From NCBI GenBank assembly GCA_018262235.1, contig JAGTRY010000012.1, forward strand, positions 1-59,428: DNA of 59,428 nucleotides, written 5' to 3'. This document shows, one piece after another, positions 48,324 through 58,199 of this stretch; within the stretch, counting starts at the first letter, position 1, and every line of letters starts with the position of its first letter. The notes below the pieces were generated by a model. It made no database searches and was not told where the DNA came from. It saw only the letters and a program-made list of their open reading frames with translations. A program made the position numbers and the translations under genes. Source of the DNA: Pseudomonadota bacterium. GTDB lineage: Bacteria; Pseudomonadota; Gammaproteobacteria; Burkholderiales; Rhodocyclaceae.

Positions 48324-48366
48324 CTTGCCCACCGAAACCGGTCACGCCCTTGCCACCAAAGGCGTG
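48311..48366. terminator. Palindrome and hairpin between convergent cheB and htpX
   Basis: A perfect palindrome with GTGGGCAAGC and GCTTGCCCAC arms is centred on the cheB stop (48311-48332). A second hairpin with TCACGCC/GGCGTGA arms lies at about 48341-48366. Neither has a T-run. Confidence 0.5.
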
Positions 48367-48375
48367 ATCGAGGGC

Positions 48376-49218
48376 TCAGCATGCCATGGCACGCAATAGC
48401 CGGATGCGTTCTTCCGTCGGCGGGTGGGTTGAAAACAGCCCGGCCAAGCCACCGCCAGCGAGCGGATTCATGATCATCATCTGACCCGTTTCCGGATGCG
48501 CTTCAGCGCTCGGCATGGGAATCCCGCGTGCGTAATAGTCGATCTTCTGCAAGGCATCCGCGAGGGCATCCGGATCCCCGCTGATCCGCGCACCGCCGGC
48601 ATCGGCTTCATACTCGCGGGCTCGCGAGATCGCCATCTGGATCAGGCTCGCGGCCAGCGGGGCGAGCAGTGCCACGGCAATGCTCGCAATCGGGTTGGCA
48701 GGGCGGCCATTTTCGTCACGTCCGCCAAAGAACATTGCAAAGTTCGCCAGCGCCGAGATCGCGCCGGCCATGGTGGCCGAGATCGTCGACAACAGGATGT
48801 CGCGATGTTTCACGTGTGCCAGCTCGTGTGCCATCACACCGCGCAGTTCGCGTTCGGTGAGCATCTGCAGAATCCCCGTGGTGGCTGCGACAGCGGCATG
48901 CTCGGGATTGCGGCCGGTGGCAAAGGCATTCGGCTGCGCCTCGTCGATGATGTAGACGCGCGGCATCGGCAGCTGTGCCCGCCGCGCCAGATCGCGGATC
49001 ATGTTGTACAGATAGGGCGAGTTCGCTTCATCAACCTCCTGCGCGTTGTACATGCGCAGCACCATCTTGTCCGAGAACCAGTAGGAAAAGATGTTCATGC
49101 CCCCGCCGAAGAGCAGGGCCAGAAGCATGCCGCGTTCGCCGCCGATCAGCATCCCGACCATGCCGAACAAGGCCACGATGCCCGCCATCAGGATCGAAGT
49201 CTTGAGCCAGTTGAACAT
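48376..49218 (-). CDS. htpX: Membrane zinc protease HtpX
   Basis: 280 residues. N-terminal membrane segments ([37 protein letters not shown]) are followed by zinc motif [13 protein letters not shown] near residue 135 and further hydrophobic segments ([21 protein letters not shown]). The downstream Glu lies in [14 protein letters not shown]. It degrades misfolded inner-membrane proteins in stress. Confidence 0.95.
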   Translation of the reverse strand: MFNWLKTSILMAGIVALFGMVGMLIGGERGMLLALLFGGGMNIFSYWFSDKMVLRMYNAQEVDEANSPYLYNMIRDLARRAQLPMPRVYIIDEAQPNAFATGRNPEHAAVAATTGILQMLTERELRGVMAHELAHVKHRDILLSTISATMAGAISALANFAMFFGGRDENGRPANPIASIAVALLAPLAASLIQMAISRAREYEADAGGARISGDPDALADALQKIDYYARGIPMPSAEAHPETGQMMIMNPLAGGGLAGLFSTHPPTEERIRLLRAMAC

Positions 49219-49307
49219 TGTCTTACCTGCCTTCCAGAAAGTGTCCGTGCTTATGCACGCAGGGCTTAGATGGGGATGAGGCGGAAAGATTCAATCCAGA
49301 AAACAAA

Positions 49308-49329
49308 AGCCCGGGCAGGCACCCGGGCT
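49308..49329 (-). terminator. Terminator after aqpZ
   Basis: AGCCCGGG/CCCGGGCT stem, with TTTTGTTTT on the minus strand after the stem, 20 bp beyond the aqpZ stop. Confidence 0.8.
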
Positions 49330-49348
49330 GGTTGTCGACCAACCTGTC

Positions 49349-50038
49349 TCAGGCTTTTTCACTACCAATGAAACGGTAGATGAGGGCACCCAGCACCGCA
49401 CCCGCAATCGGAGCGATCCAGAACAGCCACAATTGCTCGATGGCCCAGCCGCCGGCGAACAGGGCGACGCCGGTGCTGCGGGCAGGATTGACCGAGGTGT
49501 TGGTTACCGGAATGCTGATCAGGTGGATCAGGGTCAGACACAAGCCGATGGCAATCGGGGCGAGGCCGGCCGGCGCACGTTTGTCCGTCGCGCCGAGGAT
49601 TACGATCAGGAACATCGCGGTCATCACCACTTCGCACAGTGCGGCCGCCAGCAGTGTGTAGCCACCCGGTGAATGCTCACCGTAACCGTTCGAAGCGAAG
49701 CCTGCTGTCACATCAAAACCGGTTTTGCCCGAAGCGATCAGGTACAGCACGGCAGCAGCAGCGATAGCGCCCAGAACTTGGGCGACGATATAAGGCAGCA
49801 GTTTGCCGGCATCGAAGCGTCCGCCTGCCCAGAGGCCGATGGAAACGGCTGGATTGAGGTGACAACCGGAAATATGGCCAATCGCAAACGCCATCGTCAG
49901 TACGGTCAGGCCAAACGCCAGCGAAACGCCGAGCAGACCAATGCCCAGCGCTGGAAATGCAGCGGCGAGCACCGCGCTACCGCAACCACCGAGCACCAGC
50001 CAGAAGGTTCCCACAAACTCAGCTGCGTAAGATTTCAT
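49349..50038 (-). CDS. aqpZ: Aquaporin Z-type water channel
   Basis: 229 residues from ATG 50036-50038 with GGGAG upstream. The two NPA motifs [12 protein letters not shown] and [12 protein letters not shown] and six hydrophobic segments are clear; the selectivity-filter residues fit a water channel. An ATG at 50056 is less likely. Confidence 0.94.
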   Translation of the reverse strand: MKSYAAEFVGTFWLVLGGCGSAVLAAAFPALGIGLLGVSLAFGLTVLTMAFAIGHISGCHLNPAVSIGLWAGGRFDAGKLLPYIVAQVLGAIAAAAVLYLIASGKTGFDVTAGFASNGYGEHSPGGYTLLAAALCEVVMTAMFLIVILGATDKRAPAGLAPIAIGLCLTLIHLISIPVTNTSVNPARSTGVALFAGGWAIEQLWLFWIAPIAGAVLGALIYRFIGSEKA

Positions 50039-50122
50039 CTTTTTCTCCCTTTTCACACCACCCTGAAAATGATCAGGGCATCAGGTCGAAAATCTTACAC
50101 GGCACGCAGGGAGCCGTTTGTG

Positions 50123-51058
50123 TCAGAGGATGGCCGTGACGAAAGCGGCACCTTCCGCGAGCTCGAACCCCCGCAGGAACTCGCTTGCCGGCAGGCGTTT
50201 GCTGCCGGGTTTTTGCAGTACGGTGAGGCGCAGCGCGCCTTCACCACAAGCGATCACCACTCCCGTGGCATCGGCAGTCAGCACCGTACCGGGAAGTCCT
50301 TGGCCTGCTACGGCTTCACCGGCCCAGAGCTTGAGCGTTGTTCCGTTGACCGTCGCAGCGCCGCCCGGGAAGGGATTGAAGGCGCGCAGCTTGCGAGCCA
50401 GCACGGTTGCCGGAAGGCGGAAATCCAAAGCGCTCTCGGCCTTGTCGATCTTGTGAGCATAGGTCACGCCTGCTTCAGGCTGGATGGTGGCGGGCAGCGG
50501 GCCTTTTTCAAGCGCCCGCAAGGCTGTGACGATCATTTCGCCACCGAGAGCTGCGAGCTTGTCATGCAGGCTGGCGGTGGTGTCGTCCGGCAAAATCGGC
50601 AGTGCCTGCTTGAGCAGCATCGGCCCGGTATCCAGTCCGGCTTCCATCTGCATGATGGTGATGCCCGTTTCCGCATCACCGGCTTCAATTGCCCGATGAA
50701 TCGGGGCGGCGCCACGCCAGCGTGGCAACAGCGAGCCATGGATGTTCAGACAACCAAGGCGTGGCAGATCCAGCACGGCTTGCGGCAGGATCAGCCCATA
50801 AGCTGCGACCACCAGCAAATCCGGGGCGCAGGCGGCCAGCCGGGCCTGTTGTTCGGGGGTGCGGAGCTTTTCGGGCTGGTCGACCGGAATGTTGTGGGCC
50901 AGCGCCAGCTGCTTCACGGCGCTGGGTTGCAACTGCATGCCGCGCCCGGCCGGGCGATCTGGTTGGGTAAGAACCAACGCGACCTCGAAGCCTGCATCCA
51001 GAATGGCCTGCAGGGCGGTGGCGGCGAATTCCGGGGTTCCGGCGAAAGCGATTTTCAT
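50123..51058 (-). CDS. fmt: Methionyl-tRNA formyltransferase
   Basis: 311 residues starting [15 protein letters not shown] at ATG 51056-51058. The active-site N-H-D set is seen in [13 protein letters not shown] and the following [18 protein letters not shown]. It formylates initiator tRNA. It works with def 65 bp upstream on the same strand. Confidence 0.96.
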   Translation of the reverse strand: MKIAFAGTPEFAATALQAILDAGFEVALVLTQPDRPAGRGMQLQPSAVKQLALAHNIPVDQPEKLRTPEQQARLAACAPDLLVVAAYGLILPQAVLDLPRLGCLNIHGSLLPRWRGAAPIHRAIEAGDAETGITIMQMEAGLDTGPMLLKQALPILPDDTTASLHDKLAALGGEMIVTALRALEKGPLPATIQPEAGVTYAHKIDKAESALDFRLPATVLARKLRAFNPFPGGAATVNGTTLKLWAGEAVAGQGLPGTVLTADATGVVIACGEGALRLTVLQKPGSKRLPASEFLRGFELAEGAAFVTAIL

Positions 51059-51123
51059 GAGGCGTGGACGACAGTGGTGAGTGGAGCGTCGAAAGCCGGC
51101 AGCCCTGACTCTCGACTTCCGGA

Positions 51124-51627
51124 TTACGCAGTGATTCTCGCCCGCTTGGCGAGTTTGCTCTTGATGCGGTTCTGTTTGAGTTGAGAGAGATATTCGACAA
51201 AGACCTTGCCGTCCAGATGGTCGATCTCGTGCTGAACGCACACGGCGAGCAGGCCTTCTGCCTCGAATTCAAACGTTTTGCCGTGCTCGTCAAGCGCCCG
51301 GACCTTGACGCGTTCAGCACGCTTCACGATGTCGTAGATGCCCGGAACCGAGAGACAGCCCTCCTCGCATTCCTGTTCACCATCGCGGGCGATGATTTCC
51401 GGATTGATCAGGATCCGCAGATCGCTCTTGTCGTCAGAGACATCGATGACCACCATGCGCACGTGCACGTTCACCTGTGAAGCGGCCAGTCCGACGCCTG
51501 GTGCGGCGTACATGGTCTCGGCCATGTCATGTGCCAACTGGCGAATTTGATCGTCTACGACCGCCACCGGAGTGGCCCGCGTATGCAGTCTGGGGTCGGG
51601 GTAATGGAGGATGGGCAACAGCGCCAT
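51124..51627 (-). CDS. def: Peptide deformylase
   Basis: 167 residues with all three metal motifs: [20 protein letters not shown]-type EGCLS and [10 protein letters not shown]. It removes the formyl group from nascent proteins. It is paired with fmt and divergent from the LysM gene. Confidence 0.97.
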   Translation of the reverse strand: MALLPILHYPDPRLHTRATPVAVVDDQIRQLAHDMAETMYAAPGVGLAASQVNVHVRMVVIDVSDDKSDLRILINPEIIARDGEQECEEGCLSVPGIYDIVKRAERVKVRALDEHGKTFEFEAEGLLAVCVQHEIDHLDGKVFVEYLSQLKQNRIKSKLAKRARITA

Positions 51628-51803
51628 TTGTCAGAAAACCTTGAAGTATGAGTATGCTACGGGCAGAATCTAACGCAAAACTTGAATATCTGCAGCTACT
51701 GGCCATGCTCAAATGTGTCTGGCCGCAGCAGATTGGCTACGGAGTCTAGCGCCATGCGCCGGATGTGACCGAGTCGCGATCAACCATCGACGGGGTTCGC
51801 ACG

Positions 51804-52874
51804 ATGATCAAAGCATTCAGCAGGACTATTCTCGGCTTGTCTCTGGCCGTTGCGGCATCGGCCGTTTTTGCGGCAGGGGCGGCTGACAAGGTTACCTTGG
51901 CCGATGGCGCGCCAGACACCTATGTCGTCAAGAAGGGCGATACCTTGTGGGCAATTTCCGGTGTATTCCTGAAGCAGCCTTGGCGCTGGCCGGAAGTGTG
52001 GAAGCTGAATCAGGATGAAATCCGTAATCCGCACCTGATCTATCCTGGTCAGGTCGTCGTGCTGGATCGCAATACCAATACGCTTTCCATGGGACGTACG
52101 GTCAGTACTTCCGGAACGGGAACTGCTGCGAGTGAAAAGCTCTCGCCGCAGGTGTATACCAAAAATGTTGTATCACCGATTGCCAGCATTCCGCTGGAGG
52201 CGATTCGTCCTTTCCTGACTGAACCGCTGTTTTCCGAAGTAGACGATTCGCCCAGCATGCCGACGGTGGTTGCGATCGAAGAGGCCCGCGTGGTTGCAGG
52301 GGCCGGTGATTCGATCTACGCCAAGAACCTGACGGGTGAATCGAATGCCTGGCACGTGTACCGGCGCGGCAAGCTCGTCAAGGATCCTATCGGTGGTCAG
52401 GTCCTCGGTTATGAAGCCCAGTATGTCGCAACCGCACAGGTGTCCATTCCCGCCAGCGGCAACAATGCCGCCGAGTTGCGCGTAATTTCGTCGAAACATG
52501 AGATCGTGCCTTCTGATCGACTTACCCCGGCCGGGAAGTCTGAGCTGATGGCGATTCCCCCGCATGCGCCGATGACGGCGATCAGTGCGGCGGTTGCCTC
52601 GATTTATGGTGGCGTCGAGGCAGCTGGGCGCTATTCGGTGATCGCGGTCAGTGCCGGCAAGAACGTCGGTCTTGAACCTGGTCATGTGCTGGCGATCAGC
52701 CGGAATAATGGCAGTACGCTGTATCGTGGCGATGGTCAGGCAGAAGTCGTCAATATGCCGGATACGCGGACGGGGTTGATGTACATCTTTCGCGTCTTCA
52801 ATCGCGTGGCATATGGCTTGATCATGGACGCCTCGGGTCCGGTCAAGGTCGGCGACAAAGTCGCCAATCCCTGA
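51804..52874 (+). CDS. LysM-domain exported protein
   Basis: 356 residues from ATG 51804 with a signal peptide (TILGLSLAVAASAVFA). One LysM module (YVVKKGDTLWAISG ... NPHLIYPGQVVVL, ~35-85) binds peptidoglycan. The large remainder is a conserved but uncharacterised beta-rich region. Its stop TGA is immediately followed by the dprA TTG. Confidence 0.9.
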   Translation: MIKAFSRTILGLSLAVAASAVFAAGAADKVTLADGAPDTYVVKKGDTLWAISGVFLKQPWRWPEVWKLNQDEIRNPHLIYPGQVVVLDRNTNTLSMGRTVSTSGTGTAASEKLSPQVYTKNVVSPIASIPLEAIRPFLTEPLFSEVDDSPSMPTVVAIEEARVVAGAGDSIYAKNLTGESNAWHVYRRGKLVKDPIGGQVLGYEAQYVATAQVSIPASGNNAAELRVISSKHEIVPSDRLTPAGKSELMAIPPHAPMTAISAAVASIYGGVEAAGRYSVIAVSAGKNVGLEPGHVLAISRNNGSTLYRGDGQAEVVNMPDTRTGLMYIFRVFNRVAYGLIMDASGPVKVGDKVANP

Positions 52875-53972
52875 TTGGTTCCGAACGATCTGTTCCACTG
52901 GTTGCGCTTGTGCCTGATTCCGGGCATAGGCCCGGAACGGCAGCGCGAGCTGCTGGCTGCGTTCGGTCTGCCCGAGCGGGTCTTTGCCACCGGGCAGTTT
53001 GCCTTGGCGCAGGTGATCGGCGAACGCCTCGCTGAAACCCTCAAGACACATGCCAATACGGCGCAGATCGACGCTGCACTGGCTTGGGCTGCCGAGCCCG
53101 GCAATACGATTCTGACCTTGGCCGACGCGGCCTATCCCCAGGCACTCTTGCAGATCCCGGATCCTCCAACGCTGATCTATGCGAAAGGCCGGATTGAGCT
53201 GCTCAATGCAGCTGCGCTGGCCGTGGTTGGTGCGCGTAGCGCAACGCCACAGGGCGAGGCCAATGCAGAAGCATTTGCCCAGGCCTTGTCCGAAGCTGGG
53301 CTAACCATCATCAGTGGTCTGGCTTTGGGCGTGGATGCTGCTGCGCATCGCGGCGCGTTGAAGGGGGCGGGCAGTACGATTGCGGTGGTGGGAACCGGTG
53401 CGGACCGCATTTACCCGGCGCGTAACGACAAGCTGGCGCGTGAAATTGCCGAACGGGGCGTGATCCTCTCCGAATTTCCTTTGGGGACGCCTCCGGCTGC
53501 CTACAACTTTCCACGCCGTAACCGGATTATTTCGGGGCTGGCGCGCGGGGTGCTGGTGGTCGAGGCGGCTGTCGACAGCGGTTCCCTGATCACTGCCCGG
53601 ATGGCGACCGAGCAGGATCGGGATGTCTTTGCGATTCCCGGCTCAATCCATTCGCCGCTGGCGCGGGGATGTCACAAACTCATCAAGCAGGGTGCGAAGC
53701 TGGTCGAAAGCGCCCAGGACGTGCTTGAGGAACTGCACTGGACCGGCCCCGTGCGCACGCAACCGCCTGCCAGCATGCCGGAAGCGCTTTCGCGCGGAGA
53801 CGCGGAGGGTGAGGCGCTCCTGCACCAAATGGGCTTCGATCCGGTTGATCCTGACACACTTGTTGTGCGGGCGGGCTTGACGCCGGATGCGCTCTTCGCC
53901 ATCCTGACCGTGCTGGAGCTCGAAGGGCGTGTTGCGCGTCTGCCGGGCGGCCGGTTCCAACGTATCAACTGA
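52875..53972 (+). CDS. dprA: DNA-processing protein DprA
   Basis: 365 residues from TTG 52875, directly after the LysM stop, since no upstream start exists in frame. The Rossmann-like core has VVGARSATPQGEANA, ISGLALGVDAAAHRGAL and NRIISGLARGVLVVEA. A C-terminal winged-helix part follows. DprA loads RecA on incoming single strands in transformation. Confidence 0.94.
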   Translation: MVPNDLFHWLRLCLIPGIGPERQRELLAAFGLPERVFATGQFALAQVIGERLAETLKTHANTAQIDAALAWAAEPGNTILTLADAAYPQALLQIPDPPTLIYAKGRIELLNAAALAVVGARSATPQGEANAEAFAQALSEAGLTIISGLALGVDAAAHRGALKGAGSTIAVVGTGADRIYPARNDKLAREIAERGVILSEFPLGTPPAAYNFPRRNRIISGLARGVLVVEAAVDSGSLITARMATEQDRDVFAIPGSIHSPLARGCHKLIKQGAKLVESAQDVLEELHWTGPVRTQPPASMPEALSRGDAEGEALLHQMGFDPVDPDTLVVRAGLTPDALFAILTVLELEGRVARLPGGRFQRIN

Positions 53973-54006
53973 ACACTGCCTGTGTGCAGTGTCTTGCGGG
54001 ACAGCA

Positions 54007-54495
54007 ATGATCGACATACTGGTTTATCTGTTTGAAACCTACGGATACGCCGACGCCTGCCCCGAAGAACCCGAACAGCTGGCGCGCAAGCTCGCTGCCG
54101 TGGGGTTTGAAGAGGCAGACATCCAGGACGCCATCGAGTGGTTGGGCGGCTTGCGTCTGGCTGCAGGGCTGCCTGCGCCTGAAATGTCCGCCGGGCGGGG
54201 TTCCATCCGCGTGTTCAGTGATTTCGAGCTGACCCGGCTGGATGTCGCTGCGCGCGGATTTCTGGCTTTTCTTGAATCGGCCGGTGTGGCCGACCTGCGC
54301 CGCCGCGAGCTGATCATCGAACGCGCGCTGGCCCTGCCGGACCCACAGGTCACGCTGTCGCAGTTCAAGGTGATCGTGCTGATGGTGCTGTGGCAGGAAC
54401 GCGCCAGCGTGGATGCCCTGATTCTGGACGAGTTGCTGACCGACGAAGTTGCCGAGGTTGAAGACACGTGGCAGGAAGCCATTATTGTCCATTAG
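54007..54495 (+). CDS. smg: Smg family protein (DUF494)
   Basis: 162 residues, start MIDILVYLFETYGYADACPE, the DUF494 signature. It has an acidic helical C terminus (DELLTDEVAEVEDTWQ). Function unknown; always near dprA and topB in related bacteria. Confidence 0.9.
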   Translation: MIDILVYLFETYGYADACPEEPEQLARKLAAVGFEEADIQDAIEWLGGLRLAAGLPAPEMSAGRGSIRVFSDFELTRLDVAARGFLAFLESAGVADLRRRELIIERALALPDPQVTLSQFKVIVLMVLWQERASVDALILDELLTDEVAEVEDTWQEAIIVH

Positions 54496-54531
54496 GCGTT
54501 AAAGCTTGCGCCTTGGGGCATGGCGCTTCTA

Positions 54532-54540
54532 TTATCCACA
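54532..54540 (+). promoter_or_regulatory. DnaA box upstream of topB
   Basis: A perfect TTATCCACA, 55 bp before the topB ATG and about 23 kb from dnaA. Confidence 0.55.
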
Positions 54541-54595
54541 GCAGTTGTGTCGCGGCCTTCCAGCCGCGATTTATTTTGTCCCTATTGCCAAGCCA

Positions 54596-57184
54596 ATGAC
54601 CAAACAGCTCATCATCGCCGAAAAACCCTCTGTCGCTCAGGATATAGCCCGGGCACTCGGCGGCTTCACTCGCCAAGGCGACTACTTTGAGAGCGATGAC
54701 TATGTGCTCTCCTCCGCCGTGGGCCACCTCCTCGAACTGGCCGTTCCGGAAGAGTTCGAAGTCAAGCGTGGCAAGTGGAGCTTTGCGCATCTGCCGATGA
54801 TCCCGCCGCATTTCGCGTTGAATCCGATCGAGAAGAGTGCCGAGCGTCTGCGTCTTTTGACCAAACTGATCAAGCGCAAGGATGTGACCGGCCTGATCAA
54901 TGCCTGCGATGCGGGACGCGAGGGGGAGCTGATCTTTACCTATGTGGCCCAGCATGCGGGCACCAGCAAGCCGATCCAGCGGCTGTGGCTGCAGAGCATG
55001 ACCGCCCAGTCGATTCGCGATGGTTTCCTGCATCTGCGTACCGCCAACGAGATGAGCGGCCTGCGTGAGGCCGCGATGTGCCGGGCCGAGAGTGACTGGC
55101 TGATCGGCATCAACGGCACCCGGGCGATGACCGCCTTCAACTCCAAGAGTGGCGGGTTTCACCTGACGACGGTGGGGCGCGTGCAGACGCCGACCCTGTC
55201 CTTGATGGTCGAACGTGAAGAGCGCATCCGTGCGTTCAAGTCGCGTGACTACTGGGAAGTCGAAGCCCGCTTCGGTGTGACCGCAGGGGAATACGCCGGT
55301 CGCTGGTTCGACGAAAAATTCAAGAAGTCCGAAGATGACGAGCACGCCACGGCGCCACGCATCTGGGACAAGGCCCGTGCCGAGGCGATCCAGGCCAAGT
55401 GTGCCGGCAAGACCGGCAAGGTCGAGGAAGAGTCGCGTCCGACGACCCAGCTCTCTCCGCTGCTCTACGATTTGACCAGCTTGCAGCGTGAAGCCAACGG
55501 TCGTTTCGGTTTTTCAGCCCGCACCACCTTGCAGATCGCACAGGCCCTGTACGAAAAGCACAAGGTTCTGACCTATCCGCGGACCGATGCGCGCGCCTTG
55601 CCGGAAGATTACGTCGCCACCGTGCCGGGGATTCTCGGTGCTTTGCCGGACGCCTATAACGCCCATGCGACTGAAATTCTCAAGCATGGCTGGGTCAAGC
55701 CGAACAAGCGCATCTTCAACAACGCCAAGATTTCGGACCACTTTGCCATCGTGCCGACGGGGACCGAGCCGAAGAACCTGACCGAAGCCGAACACAAGGT
55801 CTACGACCTGGTCACCAAACGCTTCCTGGCCGTGTTTTTCCCGGCCGCCGAATTCCAGGTCACGACCCGGATCACGCGTGTCGAGAACGAAGCCTTCAAG
55901 ACCGAAGGCAAGGTCATGGTCAATGCTGGCTGGCTGGCTGTTTATGGCAAGGAAGCCGCACTCGAAGGCGAAGAGGCGACCGGCTCGCTGGTGCCGGTGA
56001 AGGCCAGCGAAGGTGCTACGACCGAAGACATCACGGTCAAAGCCAGCCAGACCAAACCACCGGCCCGTTACAACGAAGCTACGCTGCTCTCTGCCATGGA
56101 AGGTGCCGGCAAGCTGGTGGACGATGAAGAGCTGCGTGCAGCGATGGCCGGCCGTGGTTTGGGAACCCCCGCCACGCGTGCCCAGATCATCGAGAACCTG
56201 ATTGCTGAAACCTATGTTCTGCGCGAAGGGCGTGACCTGATCCCGACGGCCAAGGCTTTCTCGCTGGTCACCTTGTTGAAAGGTCTGGGCATCACTGAAT
56301 TGTCGTCTGCCGAGCTGACCGGCGAATGGGAATTCAAGCTGGCCCAGATGGAAAAGGGGCTGCTTACCCGTGCCGATTTCATGGGGCATATCGAGGCCAT
56401 GACGCGTGACATCGTCGAGCGGGCCAAGACCTATGATTCGGACACCATTCCCGGCGATTTCGGCATTCTTGCCGCGCTGTGTCCCAAATGCGGAGGGCTC
56501 ATCCGCGAGAACTACAAGAAGTTCCAGTGCTCCGACTGCGACTATTCCCTGTGGAAGATCGTGGCGGGGCGTCAGTTCGAGCCGCAGGAAATCGAGAAGC
56601 TGCTCACGACAGGTCGCGTCGGTCCGCTGCTGGGCTTCCGCAACAAGATGGGGCGGGCTTTCAACGCCGAAATCCGTCTGAACGATGACAAGCTGCCAGA
56701 GTTCGATTTCGGTCAGCCGCGTGATGGCGAAGGCTCCGAAGCGCCGGATTTTTCCGCACAACAAAGTCTGGGCGCCTGCCCCAAGTGTGGCAGCGGGGTG
56801 TTCGAGCACGGAACGACCTACACCTGCGAAAAGGCACTGGGTCCGGAGAAAAGTTGCGATTTCCGCTCCGGCAAGGTGATTCTGCAACAGCCCATCGAGC
56901 CCGAGCAGATGCAGAAGTTGCTGACGACGGGCAAGACGGATCTGCTGCGCAACTTCGTGTCTTCACGTACGCACCGCAAATTCTCGGCGTTCCTGAACTG
57001 GGACGCGAAGGCGGGCAAGGTCAGCTTCGAGTTCGAGCCGCGTGCTGCCAAGGTGCCGAAAGAAGGGGCCGCCGAGAAGAAAAGTGTGGCCAGCACCAAA
57101 GCGCCTGCAGCGGAAAAACCAGCCAAGGTGGCCGCAGCGAAAAAGCCGGCAGCCAAGAGCCGTACAAAAAAAGCACCGGCCTGA
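54596..57184 (+). CDS. topB: DNA topoisomerase III (type IA)
   Basis: 862 residues from ATG 54596 (MTKQLIIAEKPSVAQDIA). Toprim acids in NACDAGREGELIF, the catalytic tyrosine in VLTYPRTDARALPEDY and two C-terminal Cys clusters (CPKCGGLI ... CSDCDYSL; CPKCGSGVFE ... CEKALGPEKSCDF). A Lys/Ala-rich tail (KVAAAKKPAAKSRTKKAPA) follows. It decatenates DNA. Confidence 0.95.
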   Translation: MTKQLIIAEKPSVAQDIARALGGFTRQGDYFESDDYVLSSAVGHLLELAVPEEFEVKRGKWSFAHLPMIPPHFALNPIEKSAERLRLLTKLIKRKDVTGLINACDAGREGELIFTYVAQHAGTSKPIQRLWLQSMTAQSIRDGFLHLRTANEMSGLREAAMCRAESDWLIGINGTRAMTAFNSKSGGFHLTTVGRVQTPTLSLMVEREERIRAFKSRDYWEVEARFGVTAGEYAGRWFDEKFKKSEDDEHATAPRIWDKARAEAIQAKCAGKTGKVEEESRPTTQLSPLLYDLTSLQREANGRFGFSARTTLQIAQALYEKHKVLTYPRTDARALPEDYVATVPGILGALPDAYNAHATEILKHGWVKPNKRIFNNAKISDHFAIVPTGTEPKNLTEAEHKVYDLVTKRFLAVFFPAAEFQVTTRITRVENEAFKTEGKVMVNAGWLAVYGKEAALEGEEATGSLVPVKASEGATTEDITVKASQTKPPARYNEATLLSAMEGAGKLVDDEELRAAMAGRGLGTPATRAQIIENLIAETYVLREGRDLIPTAKAFSLVTLLKGLGITELSSAELTGEWEFKLAQMEKGLLTRADFMGHIEAMTRDIVERAKTYDSDTIPGDFGILAALCPKCGGLIRENYKKFQCSDCDYSLWKIVAGRQFEPQEIEKLLTTGRVGPLLGFRNKMGRAFNAEIRLNDDKLPEFDFGQPRDGEGSEAPDFSAQQSLGACPKCGSGVFEHGTTYTCEKALGPEKSCDFRSGKVILQQPIEPEQMQKLLTTGKTDLLRNFVSSRTHRKFSAFLNWDAKAGKVSFEFEPRAAKVPKEGAAEKKSVASTKAPAAEKPAKVAAAKKPAAKSRTKKAPA

Positions 57185-57206
57185 TTCCTGTCGGAGCGGG
57201 GCAATC

Positions 57207-57233
57207 AAGGCCTGCCGGATTGGCGGGCCTTTT
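57207..57233 (+). terminator. Terminator after topB
   Basis: AAGGCC-T-GCC pairs with GGC-G-GGCCTT around GGATT, followed by TTTT. Confidence 0.8.
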
Positions 57234-57337
57234 CATTGCCTGTTCCCGCGGACACAAACCCGTGGCGGTGGTCCGAACCCGGGAACTCAGAGCCCAATCA
57301 GTCGTCAGAGCGGCTGAACGTGAAAGGTTGAAGCAGC

Positions 57338-58150
57338 ATGCCGTACATAAAATCCATTCCGGGGGCGCGCCTGCTCCTGATTTCAAGCCTGTTGATGGCG
57401 GGGGCCGGGGCTCAGGCCGGTGATCTGCCAGAACTCCCCAAGGCGGTAAAAGACCCATTGTTCAAACCCCTGGACAATAAACCCGAGTTGTCGGATGACC
57501 CTTCCGGGAAATGGGAAGGCTCTTTCGGTCTGGGTTTCACCTTGCGACAGGGCAACAGCAACACCACCGAAGGCAGTGTGACGCTTGATGCCGTACGCAA
57601 CATGCATAGCAGCCGCTTGCTGGCAAATGCCTTGATGGTGCGCAGCTCCGAGAAGGGCGAACGTAGCAGCGACAGCGGGAATGCGGATTTTCGCGGCGAA
57701 CGCGAACTCAGCGAGAAGACTTTCGGCTTTGCCGGGGTTGGGATGGAGCGTGATTCGCTGCAAGACATGTCGTTGCGGGGCAGCTTGAACAGCGGGGTCG
57801 GGGTACGCTGGCTCAACAGCGAAAGTACCGTCCTGAACCTGCATGCCGGGGTGGCCTACAGTATGGAGCGTTACAAGACCGGCAATGACGAACATGGCTT
57901 CGAGCCTCTGCTCGGATCCGAGTGGCGCTACGAACTCTCCCCGACCAGCCGTATCACCCATCGGCTGGTGGTCTATCCGGATTCGGTGGGCGGTGGAACC
58001 CGCTATGCGATGCAAGGCGAGCTGACGACCCGGATCAATTCACACTTCGGTTTGCAGCTGGCAATGCTACAGAAATATCGGGAAAAGGTCCGTGACGAAA
58101 ACAGCCATACGGACACGGTGATCTTTACCGGGATCACCGCCGGTTTCTGA
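57338..58150 (+). CDS. DUF481 outer-membrane protein
   Basis: 270 residues with signal peptide (LLLISSLLMAGAGAQA) and a beta-barrel-like C-terminal region ending in aromatic Phe (VIFTGITAGF). LGFTLRQGNSNTTEGSV is the DUF481 signature (YdiY/salt-induced outer-membrane protein). Function not established. Confidence 0.87.
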   Translation: MPYIKSIPGARLLLISSLLMAGAGAQAGDLPELPKAVKDPLFKPLDNKPELSDDPSGKWEGSFGLGFTLRQGNSNTTEGSVTLDAVRNMHSSRLLANALMVRSSEKGERSSDSGNADFRGERELSEKTFGFAGVGMERDSLQDMSLRGSLNSGVGVRWLNSESTVLNLHAGVAYSMERYKTGNDEHGFEPLLGSEWRYELSPTSRITHRLVVYPDSVGGGTRYAMQGELTTRINSHFGLQLAMLQKYREKVRDENSHTDTVIFTGITAGF

Positions 58151-58155
58151 GAACA

Positions 58156-58184
58156 GCCGGTTCCTGGCGTGGCCCGGAACCGGC
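58156..58184. terminator. Hairpin between convergent genes
   Basis: GCCGGTTCC pairs with GGAACCGGC over an 11-base loop; it has no T-run. Confidence 0.6.
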
Positions 58185-58199
58185 GATCCGGGAGCGTGC

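Noticed and set aside
48815-48830. parS-like TGTTTCACGTG inside htpX
   Set aside because: The right half does not match the consensus; it is within coding sequence.
50061-50078. Hairpin CCCTGA/TCAGGG after fmt
   Set aside because: Six-bp stem without a T-run; could be chance.
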